From Bigelowiella natans CCMP2755 (Eukaryota; Cercozoa; Chlorarachniophyceae), in the NCBI GenBank assembly GCA_000320545.1, contig ADNK01000981.1, positions 5,001 to 32,500 on the forward strand: a stretch of 27,500 nt of DNA. The letters are read 5' to 3'. The notes beneath the pieces were generated by a model that did not search any database, was not told the DNA's origin, and saw only the letters and a list, made by a program, of their open reading frames with translations. Position 1 is the first letter of the stretch. Every line of letters begins with the position of its first letter. The position numbers and the translations under genes were made by a program. Below, one piece after another: positions 1-11,600 of the stretch.

Positions 1-603
1 GTAATGTAATACTGAGTGAGACGACCAGGCATTCGATGTTCTCAATGGGTACTCTTGGTCTAAGGCGCTTTCCTATCTCCATTAGCAAGAAGTGCTAAAA
101 GCACACACACAGGGATTGGATAAATACATAAATAAAAACACTTATTCCGAATGGTGATGATGATAATGCACAACTACTGAAACAAAAGTACGCACTACGA
201 AAGTACAATACTGCTACGAAACAAGGAAGCATCGTCGTTGCTTTGAATTACATCTTATCATATATTTATAGCCAGTGTCGATATGGACACTCGTATATAG
301 CTAGTAACAGGTGGAACAATAATACGTACCTCATTTATCTCGTCATGGTCATCTTCCATCCCACACAAACACACACACACACACACACAAATACACACAA
401 ATAAACACACACACACACACGACATTGGCATAGTAGTAGTAGAAGAAGTAGTAGTAGCACAAAATATTAACCATTCATCATCAACTTGCAAGTGGTTCTT
501 CTTCATACATACATACATACAAACATACATACATACATAATTACATGCATTCGTTCTCCTATAGTTGTTATTGCTGTTGATGATCATGTGTAACGTGTTG
601 GAG

Positions 604-646
<43 letters not shown>

Positions 647-1104
647 CCGCCTTCCTGCTTGCCATAAGTAGCCAGAAGTTCGAATGCCCGTAGTACTCCC
701 TAAATTACAACAACACATAATGTGCTGTCATTCACAATTCGATTGAATCAAGACAATACTAATCGCCAATGATAGTATTCAATAGTAGTATTTGAATGGA
801 CATCTTGCTCGTGAGGCTGGCAAGCAACAGCACCATGCATTCCACAGTGTGTTCTTTCAGCGCTTGGAGCGATATGATCTCTCTGTACGACTCAACCTGG
901 AATAATGATAATGAAAATAAAATAATAATAATATTAATGATTGAAATAGTGACAGTACGAATGAACCTACTGATGAGGAAGGAGGGAATAGAGGAGGAGC
1001 TTAGTGCCACTACAAGTGTCGTTTGTAACAACAACGGCTCTAAATAACGACTTCAGTCATTGAAAACTGTTGTCGTAAGCATCAAATGCTACCACCACCA
1101 CCAC

Positions 1105-1147
<43 letters not shown>

Positions 1148-2506
1148 GTTACTATGTATGTATGTAATTTGTGCATGGGACTGACCACGCCACCCAACAG
1201 CGTTGAAAGCATCAAGGTACCCCCAATTAGGAGAAAGGACCTTCAAAGTAATGATTCAATTGTGTCGACATCGACGAAATTTGCAGCAAATATCAACTTA
1301 AGATCTAAGGTTTATATAGTGCTTTGGGTAACATATGTGTGTGTGCGTAAAAGGGAGACAGGGAGGTGGGGGGTGGCGGAGCGCGGAAAGAATTAAGTAA
1401 CAATATCGCGTGAAAAATTACTATTATGGCTTATTGTTAGTTGTTCTCTGCTATTCGTCTCGTTTTGTCGCTCGTAGTACCAAAAGAAGATTATTGCAAT
1501 CGTTGGAGAGTATTCATATGCAGGATACAAAGCCATCTAAAGCGGCAGCAACCATCAACAACACAAATTAACAGTTTATATTCCATCATCATCATTTCAA
1601 GTTGTTGATTCTACGCCCTCCTCCTCCTAGTATCGGCACAGCTAATTACTATGACTTGTATCTTGGTTTTCCCCTACAACCACAGGCTATACGGAACTAT
1701 TTTCAAATGAGAATCGCTTGCTATGCCATTTCCGATGTTAACTTAGCTGTATTTGTTGTTATTATGATTATTACTATTGAAGATGATGTTGTTGTTGTTG
1801 TTGTTCGCTAATCTGATATTACTGGGTAATTCTCGGTAGTGAGGAGAATAAAGAGGGAGATCAGAGACAACCCAAACGAGTCAAATCTGCGATCATATCG
1901 AACAGAATAAACACACACACATACACGACAACAAATTACACCACCCCCACCCCCACCACCACCACAAACATCGAAGCTGCTGACGCTGCAATGACCTTGC
2001 ATCATCACGCCATTTTTCGTCGTACAGCCCGTAGAAGAGCCTAGGGAGAACCAGAAAGCAAAGCTCCGCTCAGTTTAAAAATGTCACATTTTTATCATTT
2101 TCATAGAAAGCATGGCTAATCCATAATGTCTGCTTCTATGTCCAAACTACGAACGTGATGCGATCGATCGATGATAAGATTTATCGAAATAAAACAAACA
2201 AAATGGGAGGCATTTCTAGAACAATTTTAGAACTTCATTCCAAGGATCTGCACCATTCCCATTAACATTTTTTTGCTAATAATCTGTTTGCTTCTATATG
2301 ACTAGTTCAGAGTCACCTAACCTACTATTACTACTACTATCACTACTACTACCTCGTTCCGACAATAGCGTAGCATATCATTAAAACACCTATTCAAGAA
2401 ATAATAGAGGAATCGCATTAGTTGTTCATGGGATCACCAGCAATGCTAACGAAACAAGTTCGATTTTCAAAGCAAAACGTAACATATGCGCGCGCCCAAA
2501 CACACA

Positions 2507-2570
<64 letters not shown>

Positions 2571-2681
2571 GAGTGTGCGTTGATAAAACATATGAGAAAC
2601 ACATTTTTTCATATGTAGCGAACATCATACCCAGCGTGATGAGAATCTCGCTTAGAAACTTAAAGGTCGACGGCACAGTTA
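1..2681 (-). CDS. Tentative exons of an unidentified minus-strand gene (partial, runs off the left edge)
   Basis: I do not recognise this gene. Five minus-strand segments look like exons because an open, protein-like frame is bounded by acceptor and donor signals: 2681-2631 (TVPSTFKFLSEILITL), 2040-1963 (LFYGLYDEKWRDDARS), 896-802 (VESYREIISLQALKEHTVEC), 699-648 (GVLRAFELLATYGKQEG) and 94-1 (LLMEIGKRLRPRVPIENIEC). The acceptors at 2041 and 897 have good pyrimidine tracts. The peptides are leucine-rich and helical, as in HEAT or ARM-type scaffolds, but no family motif is visible. I could not link all five in phase, and exons are probably missing between 1900 and 900. Plus-strand frames are also open at 1202-1308 and 1686-1748. 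The segment at 2681 needs a further upstream exon, which would overlap the plus gene proposed at 2709. Strand and linkage are inference. Confidence 0.35.
362..642. repeat. Microsatellite cluster: (CA)n, (CATA)n, (AT)n
   Basis: A broken (CA)n tract at about 364-420, a (CATA)n tract at about 505-540 and a pure (AT)n tract at about 607-642 lie between two tentative minus-strand exons, so they are probably intronic. The AT tract begins 6 nt after the predicted donor of the exon ending at 648. Confidence 0.9.
1087..1146. repeat. (ACT/CTA)n microsatellite
   Basis: A CAC/ACT trinucleotide array grades into pure ACT. It lies in non-coding sequence in my reading. Confidence 0.85.
2507..2565. repeat. 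Compound (CA)n-(TA)n microsatellite
   Basis: A CA run to about 2535 passes directly into a TA run to about 2565, with a short alternating GC stretch at 2487-2494. Alternating purine-pyrimidine sequence of this kind favours Z-DNA and cruciform structures. It lies upstream, on the plus strand, of the tentative exon at 2631-2681. Confidence 0.9.
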
Positions 2682-2708
2682 CTGGAAACAGTGAATATCA
2701 TTAAAAAT

Positions 2709-3400
2709 ATGAATATGCAATGTCAGCGGAATGAACGGACGTTTTTTGTCTTACGTGCCACGTCGAAAGGTAGAAATCAGTGACATTTTCTCACGATAAA
2801 TAACGATTTTTCAAAACATTCTTAAACTTGTGTTCTCCGTCTTCAATTTATCAACACCGCGGAAGCTATTAAACTTCGAGATTAAGCCGCATGAATTGCA
2901 AATACATAATAACGACGACGACGAATACGACAATTGTAATGATAGTGGTGAATACATAATCGTTTATTGTGTGTTATTATCGTCTCTCCCTGATATTATC
3001 ATCACCTGCAACCATACGTAGATTTCTAGAAGCTAACAGAAAGAAGAGTGGACGCAATGGCAGCGTGAGGAGAAAAGGACGTGGGCAAGATTCAGGAATG
3101 AAGCTGAAGTTCGGCTTACTGTCCTCACGATACCTGGTATTACATTATTATCATCATTTTTCTAATCTGATCGTTAGCATGGTGACGACGGATGCAGTGA
3201 TAAGTACTGGTAAGGTCAGTAAGTATGGCTTGATTAAACAATAACGATGATAGCGTTTTCTGTCATGTGATACAGCTGTTGCTGCTGCTTGCTGTGGTAC
3301 CCGCAAAGGAGGAGATCAAGCCACATTAGTACCACGAAAACGAGCTATTATTTCACCGCCACCACAACAACAGCAACAAAGTCTTCAGGATCTCACATGA
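2709..3400 (+). CDS. Unidentified small plus-strand gene, 3' end well defined
   Basis: The function is not recognised. The last two exons are well supported. Exon 3040-3136 follows an acceptor AG at 3038 and reads KEEWTQWQREEKRTWARF, a charged, tryptophan-rich helix. It leaves in phase 1. The terminal exon 3276-3400 enters in the matching phase, reads a VAAACCGTRKGGDQATLVPR segment, then a polyproline/polyglutamine stretch, and stops at TGA 3398-3400. A possible first exon is ATG 2709 to 2769 (MNMQCQRNERTFFVLRATSK) with donor GTAG. It leaves in phase 1 while the 3040 exon enters in phase 0, so at least one exon in between is missing. An open segment at about 2870-2950 (asparagine/aspartate-rich) is a candidate but does not fit the phase. 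The C-terminus looks like a disordered tail. Confidence 0.45.
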
Positions 3401-4996
3401 ATAACAACACTACTATCACCACCACCTAGAAAAATCATACAAACAACAAGTATTCGAAAAAGCAAGAAAACAATAGCTCTCATCTTATAAACCTGTATTA
3501 TAATCACTATAACGTATCATCATCTCACAGTACTTGTATGAATCATCCTCTCACTATCTTTGTATTAATGACAGCCTCTTTGCCCCCACCTCACCTGTGT
3601 AGCTCTAAACCGCTGTCTTTCGAACTCTTTGAATCCAAATGATAATACTGTTTTGTTGGCGGAAGTAATAAATACTTACTAAACAGCCATTGTCATTGAT
3701 TTATTATATATGACAACATTTCACGGGACAATTCCATCGATGCTCTCCTTGAATTTCTGATTTTTCGAAATTTATTTGTAAGAACTACATATTATCAGTA
3801 CATTTTGGACCTTCAAGTATAATGACAATGAGATAAAACGTAATAATTCCGATCTGAGATTAAGCAACACATTCGAAAGCATTATTCTCTCATCAAAAAC
3901 TACTCTCAGGTACACACAACACAACACGACATATAAAAAAATCTTTTGCCCTCACTTCAGTTGCATGCTAACAAAAAAAGTCATATTGTTCAAATGATGA
4001 GTTTATTAAAGAAGAGAAGAAAGAGAAATGAGCATCACCTCTATAGCTGGATTATGATTAGCTGGAGTGAACGGTAACAGGAGATGGAACAATATGCACC
4101 CGTAACTTTATTTTAAATATACAACATCCATATATGTATCTGTGTGCTGCTGCTCTCCATCAACAAATGAGAAAAGACTTTTGAAAAGAGAAACCAGTTA
4201 TTATTCTGCACGTCGCTCAAACGTGAATCATGATCATCAAAATAAATATTACCAAACATCACATTTTATTCACGTGTGGGAACGAATACATATCCCAAAC
4301 GACGAAGAGATAGTACTAGTATGGATGATGTGTTGTATAAACGTGGGTGACTACAAACTTACACGCGAATTAATACGTATGAATATCACAACTATTGTTC
4401 TCTCTTCTAATATTATTACAATAGAAATCTTGTGAAGGCGTGCCTCCAGATATTGTAGAAGAAGCTGGTCGTGCTATCGCTTGCATGTGCTGCATTTATC
4501 ATAATTCGTAGTAATCATCATATTCGTCTGTTTTATCAACTTGCTGTTGTCGTTGTTTTGCTGCACTATCGTATTATCGTATCATCAAATTACTCCGCAG
4601 AGACTGTCACAACCCCCACTACTTTATACTTTATCATTACTGCTGCTGCTGCTGCTAGTACTACTACTACCAAATGCCATTCCATGAGGGTTATTGTGCA
4701 CAGCGTCTAACACATATCTGTTGAAGGAAGAGGAGGAGGAGGAGGATTAAGGGGAGACAATAACGACACACACTCACTCACTCACTTACTCACTTTTCAG
4801 AATTACATGTTAAGGACTATGTGAACCATTATAAACTAGTGTGATCTGCTATCAAAATACCAACTATAAAGTACAATCATCAACATTGGAAAATCATCGT
4901 TCTACCCACTTAGTTGACAAAAAATGCCCAATAACAACTATCTAGTAGATCTCTCACACATGTAATTACAATGCAATGGTGCACTACATAACTATT
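3401..4996. other. Spacer without a confident gene
   Basis: This lies between the plus gene ending at 3400 and the minus gene ending at 4997, a convergent arrangement. The only strong exon-like segment is 4432-4486 on plus: a pyrimidine-rich acceptor, then KSCEGVPPDIVEEAGRAIAC. The complementary strand is open over the same bases, so strand is uncertain and no partner exon was found. An open plus frame at 4260-4380 (around DYKLTRELIR) ends at a GTATGA donor but does not join 4432 in phase. The rest is trinucleotide repeats and AT-rich sequence. Confidence 0.5.
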
Positions 4997-5898
4997 TTAG
5001 TTGTTCTCATAAATAGCATACAATGCTGCTCTATCCAGCATATCTTCGAACGATGTCGGGGGGTACCAAGGCTTAAGACCAATGAGAAATAGGAAAAGAT
5101 TGAGGAATTATTTTGGAATACACATTTGAAACGATGATATTTATTGGACATCTGCATAGAAAATGATTCCATGCTTTGGTGTGAATCTCGGCATCGAATC
5201 ACACTACGTCTCACTTGCTCATTATTCTTCTACAGCAGTATAATGATACAAATTGTTGGAATGCAGCTGCTTTAGGTGCAATTTCTCAACGGCAAAGCTA
5301 CTGGAAGAAGTAGCACCGTTGAAGAATATTGGGCTGCTCTCAGATGATAAATAATAAGGCATTTAAGACAGGAATTTATCTCTCCGTTGTTCTCCCGATA
5401 ATCGTTCGCAAATACTTCTCAATGCATATTCATTGCGACAAAGTCCACTACTTCCATCACTACAGGTGCTGTTGTAATAAGGCGGCGGCATGTATCTATC
5501 TAGCACCTTTTCGAACAGATTAAACTGCCTCTTGTCCTATTGGTTTAGGAAAAAAATGTTGATTATTTGCACACATCGATATATCTGATTATTATACCAT
5601 CCATCCACGGAAAAGCCCATGGTTGTATGGCAGAGCCTAGTTCTACTACTACTTTCGTACTTTATCATGCATGTGTTGTTCTATTTGTTCAATTGATCTA
5701 CTACTACTACTACTGCTACTTCTACTACAACTGCTGCTGCTGCTGCCGCTGCTACTACCTTTGGCACAGCGACAGTGGTGCTGTCGCTAACTCGAAAACC
5801 AATCGAAGGGGGGAGGGGAATACTCGACTCCGCATGCGATGATACTGATGCTTCCCTGCTGTTGGTTGTGTATTTGCTTTCTCAGAGGGATTATGCAT
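4997..5898 (-). CDS. Unidentified multi-exon minus-strand protein
   Basis: The family is not recognised, but coding is well supported. Proposed exons: 5898-5759 (ATG start MHNPSEKANTQPTAGK, with a basic RMRSRVFPSPLRLVFELA segment), 5636-5598 (ALPYNHGLFRGWM), 5536-5370 (DKRQFNLFEKVLDRYMPPPY onward), 5336-5234 (SPIFFNGATSSSSFAVEKLH onward) and 5071-4997 (PWYPPTSFEDMLDRAALY, ending YENN-stop). The last acceptor has a long pyrimidine tract and its junction is in phase 0 on both sides; the 5598/5536 junction is also in phase. Two problems remain. Exon 1 leaves in phase 2 at its GTAGTA donor whereas exon 2 needs phase 0; a donor after the RMRSR segment would fit. Exons three and four are separated by an in-frame TAA that a 33-nt intron would remove. 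The product would be roughly 160 residues. Confidence 0.55.
5699..5757. repeat. (CTA/CTG)n trinucleotide array
   Basis: CTA repeats grade into CTG. The array lies in the first intron of the minus gene at 4997-5898, directly after its predicted donor. On that strand it reads as TAG and CAG repeats, so retention would put a stop immediately in frame. Confidence 0.8.
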
Positions 5899-6269
5899 TC
5901 TCAAAGAGGAGGAAGGAGCGACACCGAATGTATATAATTCATGAGGGAAAATGAATTTTCGTTTAGAATGGAAGGAGAATTTTTATTTCACTTCATGGTG
6001 AAGAAATGGTGGTAGTAGTAGGAGTAGTAGTAGTAGTAGTAGTGGTTTTGTTGTTCTTGTTCTTCTTGTTGATATTGTCGTAGTAGAATAAATACAGCAA
6101 GAATTTTTGTAAAGAGTACAATAAATGTGCAACACTATAGGAAGGAACGTAGAAAAAAGTATTTACTATGGAAAGGCAGATAATCATAAACGAGTTGTGC
6201 AATTGTTCATATTTACGAGATACAATGTCATGTGTTAATCGACATCGATCGTTCAAAGCAGTCGTTCTT
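5899..6269. other. Spacer between two minus-strand genes, with a (GTA)n array
   Basis: No exon with good boundaries was seen here. A (GTA)n array occupies about 6010-6044, followed by TTCTTG-type repeats. The spacer must hold the 3' end signals of the upstream gene and the promoter of the downstream one, but no element is clear. Confidence 0.5.
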
Positions 6270-7948
6270 TCATAACCACCTTATTCTTCTATGATGATGA
6301 TGATAATGAGGATCGTTACTATTCGGTTGTTTCGGTAGTAGCGCAGTCGATAAGTTACTAGTAGCAGAATATTTGCTAGTAGCATGTTGTTGTCTCTTTT
6401 TAGGCAGGAGAGGAGAGGTAATGGTGCTGCCGCTACTCTGTGTATGAAAATCAGTCATTGTGCTGCTTTCTGCACAGTCAGTAGTGCTCTTGGTCTCCTG
6501 GTATTGGGTTCCTATCATTTTCTCATATTGCTGCTGCTGCTGCTGCTTCACATGCTTGAGATCAACAGCTTCCTCGATTCTAGTCGCACCCATTTGGCCT
6601 GCTTTGGAAGGGGATAACTTGGATTCTGCGATATCACTTAATCGCGACGGTTTGTTTGTTCTCTTCTCCGAAGATGCCACCATCATCAAGTTTCCGAAAG
6701 TTTGAGGTCGTCGCCTCCTCCCTCCTCTGCGCTTATAATACCTTTTACTTCCTAACAGATAATCAAGATTATACTTGGATTTCATGAAAAGGGGCTTGAA
6801 ACTAGCAAAAAGAGAATATTTAAATAGGCAACGACCGTCCATAGAGGGGTTTTCCTTCTTATTAGAACCCGGTATCATCCTCATCTTGTTTGCCCCAAGT
6901 GATATGCGCGGCATTTCGGAAGATGACTCTAGCCAAGATTTCAACTTCTCCCGTGATTCTGGACTGAGTGTATCCGCTTTGTTCTGCCAAGTCGTCGTTA
7001 GTATTTTAATCAATTCAGAAATTCAAATTAAAAATATTTTTTCTAGATAATAAATGCAGCTCCACTCTGCGACCCACCACCACAAAGCCGGTAGAGTGCT
7101 ATATTTGGAATTAAATTAGGCCCCTTACTCTAACTGTTCCATTTAATATCACCGGTATTTTGTTGCAATATTTTAGAGCTATCGACGACGTTTTATTATA
7201 GTATTACCTCAAGGATTAATCTCAGATTTTTGACTCTCTGCTTCCGTAACTTTTATGAATGAAATAACGAAGGAAGTATTAATATAGGTCAAATTTAATG
7301 AAATTTAAACATTGTAAAATGTTCAGCTTCTTCTCTTTGCCTATTATTCATTACTTTTATCCTCGCTCCCCGAGTAATATTGGTCTCGAAGTCATCGTCT
7401 TTGTCACCGTGTCTGCCATCCAACACGAATATTCAGTAACTAACTACCACTTGTGAAATTCATTGATGTACTAGCATGACTACCGTGCAATATATTCAGA
7501 AATTCTTTTCTTTCGAAAGGCACGGGCAGGTGAATCCTGTATTCGTAGCCCCATTTCTTCAAGCCCCTCCTATCAGTGAACAATGTACATATATCTCAAT
7601 AAGTACATAAATAAATATATTTATGGATGTACGTAACTATTAATCTTATACATATTTAGTAGTATCTTTATCTTCTTTTCAATAAAATTGCAAAACAGTT
7701 CTCATTTTTTACAGTGGAACGAGGCCTTCGGAGATGATCACGTCGATAATCCGGTATTTGTGTTGATTGGCATCGCTTATGACGGGAGGGGGTTCTTCCA
7801 CTCCTTTGCCCTGTTCGTCCTTCCTTCTTCATGTTGTTCCGTGTAAAGTCAAGAAACTACCACAAGATATAATTAAATCATCATTTTCGATACATACCCT
7901 CCTCTGCATCTTCCTGTTCTTTGTTATGCCACGATGAGAAGATCGCAT
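6270..7948 (-). CDS. Unidentified 350-residue basic protein, five exons, complete
   Basis: The function is not recognised. Exons 7948-7898, 7856-7713, 7569-7484, 7412-7355 and 6983-6270 join in phase 0/0/2/0 with no conflict, giving ATG to TGA in 351 codons. The N-terminus is very basic (MRSSHRGITKNRKMQRR; exon 2 carries many Arg/Lys and a DYRRDHLRRPRS segment). Exon 3 reads EGLEEMGLRIQDSPARAF. The last exon holds most of the protein: a Ser/Glu-rich stretch, a KRYYKRRGGRRRRP cluster, a short polyglutamine run, Ser/Thr-rich low complexity and a polyhistidine end. Arginine clusters suggest a nuclear or RNA-associated protein, which is inference only. The last intron has a TACTAAC box 13 nt before its AG, an ideal branch point. 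Intron 1 is only 41 nt. An additional upstream exon cannot be excluded. Confidence 0.7.
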
Positions 7949-8655
7949 GCGCCCTTTCTCTTTCCGATCGACGAGGAGGAAGAGGAAGAGGAGCCAATAT
8001 GGTTTTCAAGTTATGTCACGATTGCTCGACTGTATATGTATTGTTTAGAAAACACTATCAGTTGGAAAGAGTTTGCGACAAGTTCAAAAAGCCAAACCTC
8101 GTTCTTTGCAAGAAATATCCCCCCCCCCCCCGATCTCCGACAAGAAGGATGAGTTTTACCAGGAGAACCTTAGGGATTCTATATCCCAAAATTCATGCTA
8201 TTTTTCCTCTGCGACTAGGTATAATTATTGTCGGTAATGAAATATTATTGTGACTGCATCATGTTCTCCAAAATAAAAGTCTTTCTACAGTCGCACTATA
8301 AAAAAGTCCTATTCTGGGTCAGCTGAGACATCCCAGAAGGACTATCAGAGTATCTCAAAAACTACTTGCTCCCGCGAATTTTCAACGACAACAAAAAGAC
8401 AAGGAATTTTGCTGTGTATCCTCGCAAAATACTGGACGTAAGGGAACAACGGAATAGATTTAGGCAGTCTTTTATCACACAATAGTTTGGTATTTCTACG
8501 TCAGCTCCCCCACCCCACCTCGAGGCACTAGCAGGTGCCCGAGACGGGTTGAGTTGCAACGCAACCCACCTTGGGCCACTGGAAGAAGGATTGCACTTTA
8601 GTCGATGAACACGGGAAACTTTAGCAAGTAATAACCTGTAATCAGCCTCCTTCGT
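7949..8655. promoter_or_regulatory. Divergent intergenic region between two genes
   Basis: This lies between the start codons of the minus 350-residue gene and the plus TBC gene, so it must hold both promoters and 5' leaders. A C12 homopolymer sits at 8119-8130. Open frames exist on both strands but lack good splice or start context. I see no convincing TATA box or other named motif. Confidence 0.45.
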
Positions 8656-11600
8656 ATGTCGTCATCTAGTAAAACGCGCGTACCGACCGCCTCAACCGTA
8701 AGGAGGATGCGTCGTTATAAACGGTTTACGCATGATCAAATCCGAGCGAAGGTGGAGCAGCGCCGGGATGTCAAAGCATACCATGCACTTCTTATGGAGG
8801 CTGCCATTGATAAGGACGAAAGGGGAGTGGTGTTTGACTCACATCACCCGTCCTGGAAGAAGCTGAAGACACTCGTAATTTTTAATTAATTGAATTCAAC
8901 ATCATTATTCAACGCTAGGGTCTAGCAGAAGGTTCAAGCCCTCAATGAGGGGAACTTGTATCGGTAGTGGTGGTAGTAGTAACATCGTGGTATACGGTGC
9001 TGCATGCATTCATTTGTTACACAGTAGCGCTTCGTTGACGTTTGTTCTACACACAGGTGGTAGAGAAGGACCGACTTTCTGTGGGAGAAAGGGAGAGGCA
9101 ATTCCAAGAGGAGCTAAAAAAACAGAACCCAGATGTCTACACAATACGAGAGCTTTGTCGTCAAGGGGGAATACCCGCTAAACATAGAGGGCGTGTATGG
9201 ACTATTCTCTTAGAAGCGATTGCTGCACAAGCTCATTGCGGGAAGCCACAGGGAGATTTCTCTAAACTTCTCCCCCCGGACGATCCTGGCTTGCGTGTGA
9301 TAAGGGCTGATGTCAGTCGTACTTTTCCCCACAGTAAGATGTTTACGCGCCCAGAGGTCCAGCGACAACTCGAGACTATGCTCAGCACTTACTGCAGAGA
9401 ATATGGTGTACAGTACAAGCAGGGCATGAATTTCATATTCGCAGTGTTTTTCCAGGTCTTACTTTATCGAATTACATAGCAGCATAATGGGGGGGGGGGA
9501 GAATTGATGAAATTGATTCGCAAATTATACAACGAAAACACCGACATTTTGTACTGCGCTCTACTAATCATGCCACGGAATAACTACAACCAGCACCGAA
9601 TTGCTATTTGTCATCTTAGTCATACGCGCTTGGTGTGAGTCTGTCTGCTGTCTTTGTGAGCTATGACTAAATCGCTCTTTGATCAGATTGAGGACTTAAA
9701 AGAACCCGCAGCGCAGTATCATGCTGCTTGTTTATTCATGGAAACGATGACAGGAAGCACATTCAAAGACGGAGATTTTGGAGGGTGAGTTAGTTGTTGC
9801 AGTGCGAGTTCAGGCATACACAGATTATTGTCTATCTTTGGAAATAATATAGTGAGATGAATTTAAGTATTGCCACTGCTCTACTACAATAGAGATTGTC
9901 TCCGGAAATATCTTGCAAGGAAAGCAATGAATGAAAGGAGATAATAGTGTTTCTGCCCTGCGTAACCAAGTTGGCAGTAGTTGTCAGCTTTCTTGCTATA
10001 GAATGTGTAGTGTATACTACAACAACGACAACCTTTTTGAACCGTTGGGCATATCGTTGCTGTTGACTTTCGATAGTTTTCTTCTATTCTTTATCACAAT
10101 TATCATCGTTGTCTATTTTGCCAGGTTGCAGTCCGTCTTTCGCGTGTTTCGCTTGCTTTTATTGGTGCGTCGTACATCACAAATATGAGTACCACTTTGT
10201 CTGCAGAAAAACAAATCACATGCACACAGGATTTTAATGTGTTAATATTTTAATATATTATTGTGTCTTTGTTTGATGTTGATTTGATCTCATTTCGTCA
10301 GTATCACGACCCAGTATTATGCAACTTCCTTGACCAATATGATATTATCCCCGAGTTATATGCGAGCTCTTGGTACTACTTATTGCACAATACCTGCTGC
10401 TGCGAGATCAATTGATCGCACATCAAGATCATCACATGCCGAGCTGCTTTTCACTACTAGTTTATATTATTATAAAACGAACGATTGGCCTCCATACATG
10501 GCTGCTATTGTGCAGCAAGAAGGAAGAAAACCTATTAAAATATCTTTCGAGTATTTACACAATTCTCTTAATTTGAATTCTGATCTTATTCTCCCCAGTA
10601 AATAAAATGCAATGTAATGATTGCCCCTCTTCCTTCGCTCATTGACATCTCTCCCCATATCATCAGTATCTATCATCATCTTCATTCTAGGTTCATCACG
10701 TTGCACGCGAATAGGATGCCATTAAATATGCTTTTTGAGCTGTGGGATTATTTGTTGCTGGATCGCTTGGAGCATCGATTCTTGCATATTTTTGTATCTC
10801 TCGGGTTGATGATAAAGCGACGAAAACCTATTCTGAGAGAAGAGTAAGTAGTAGCAGTAGCAGGAGTAGCAGTAAGATTTCTTTACACGTATTTTGGTTT
10901 TGTTTTGTCGTAGAGATGAAGAATGTAGCGAATATAGATATTCTCCCCTCCTCTTCTTGCTGCATCATCAATATTGTGATAATCATCACTATCATCATCA
11001 TCTTGTTCTTCTTCTCATTATTGCTATAATAATAACCTAGGGTCATGAGTTTACCAGAACGCCTCTCGAGACTTGCTATTCAGGAGGGAGAGGTAGAAGG
11101 ATTAAAGGGAGGTGTTGCAGTTGTGTGTGCGTGTGTGTGTGTTGGTGCAAGGAAATAGCATAATCTGTGCGATTTGTCTTTGTTTTTGTTTGTTTGTTGA
11201 CGATTTTTCTAAATACTTTGTGCTGCTGCACCAATTGATTACATCTCCCTTCAGGTTGAAGAGCTGGTCTTATCCGCTCGGAAAAAGTATTGTTCTTTGC
11301 ATTATTGCTTCTCCCTCCTCCTCCTATATGATTGATTTTTGCGGCTAATAGAGAGTATAAGCAGAGCTTCAAATATTCCTTTTCTCATTTCTCTCACTCC
11401 TCTCTTACCCTGTTCTAATCCTTTTCTAATTCCTCCTCCTCCTCCTCCTCCTCCTCCTCCTCCTCCTCCACCTCCTCCTCCTCCTCCTCCTCTTAGATAT
11501 CGTCCATGCTCTCCGCAATCTGTACGTGTACAGCTCATGTCGATTGCAGCCCGCCCCACCAGTGTATCCTCTCCTGAATATAAGGTGGTATTGGCGAGGG

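Noticed and set aside
4432-4486. Minus-strand reading of the KSCEGVPP exon candidate (HMQAIARPASSTISGG)
   Set aside because: Also open with a plausible acceptor, but the plus acceptor is stronger and the plus peptide more protein-like. Neither could be linked to a neighbour, so no gene is called.
7921-8253. Plus-strand open frame of 110 codons
   Set aside because: No family likeness, and it runs through the C12 homopolymer. It is antisense to the well-phased first exon of the minus gene and otherwise lies in the divergent spacer.
8926-8963. tRNA T-arm-like GGTTCAAGCC
   Set aside because: No matching D-arm, anticodon stem or acceptor stem surrounds it, and the bases read as a TBC gene exon.
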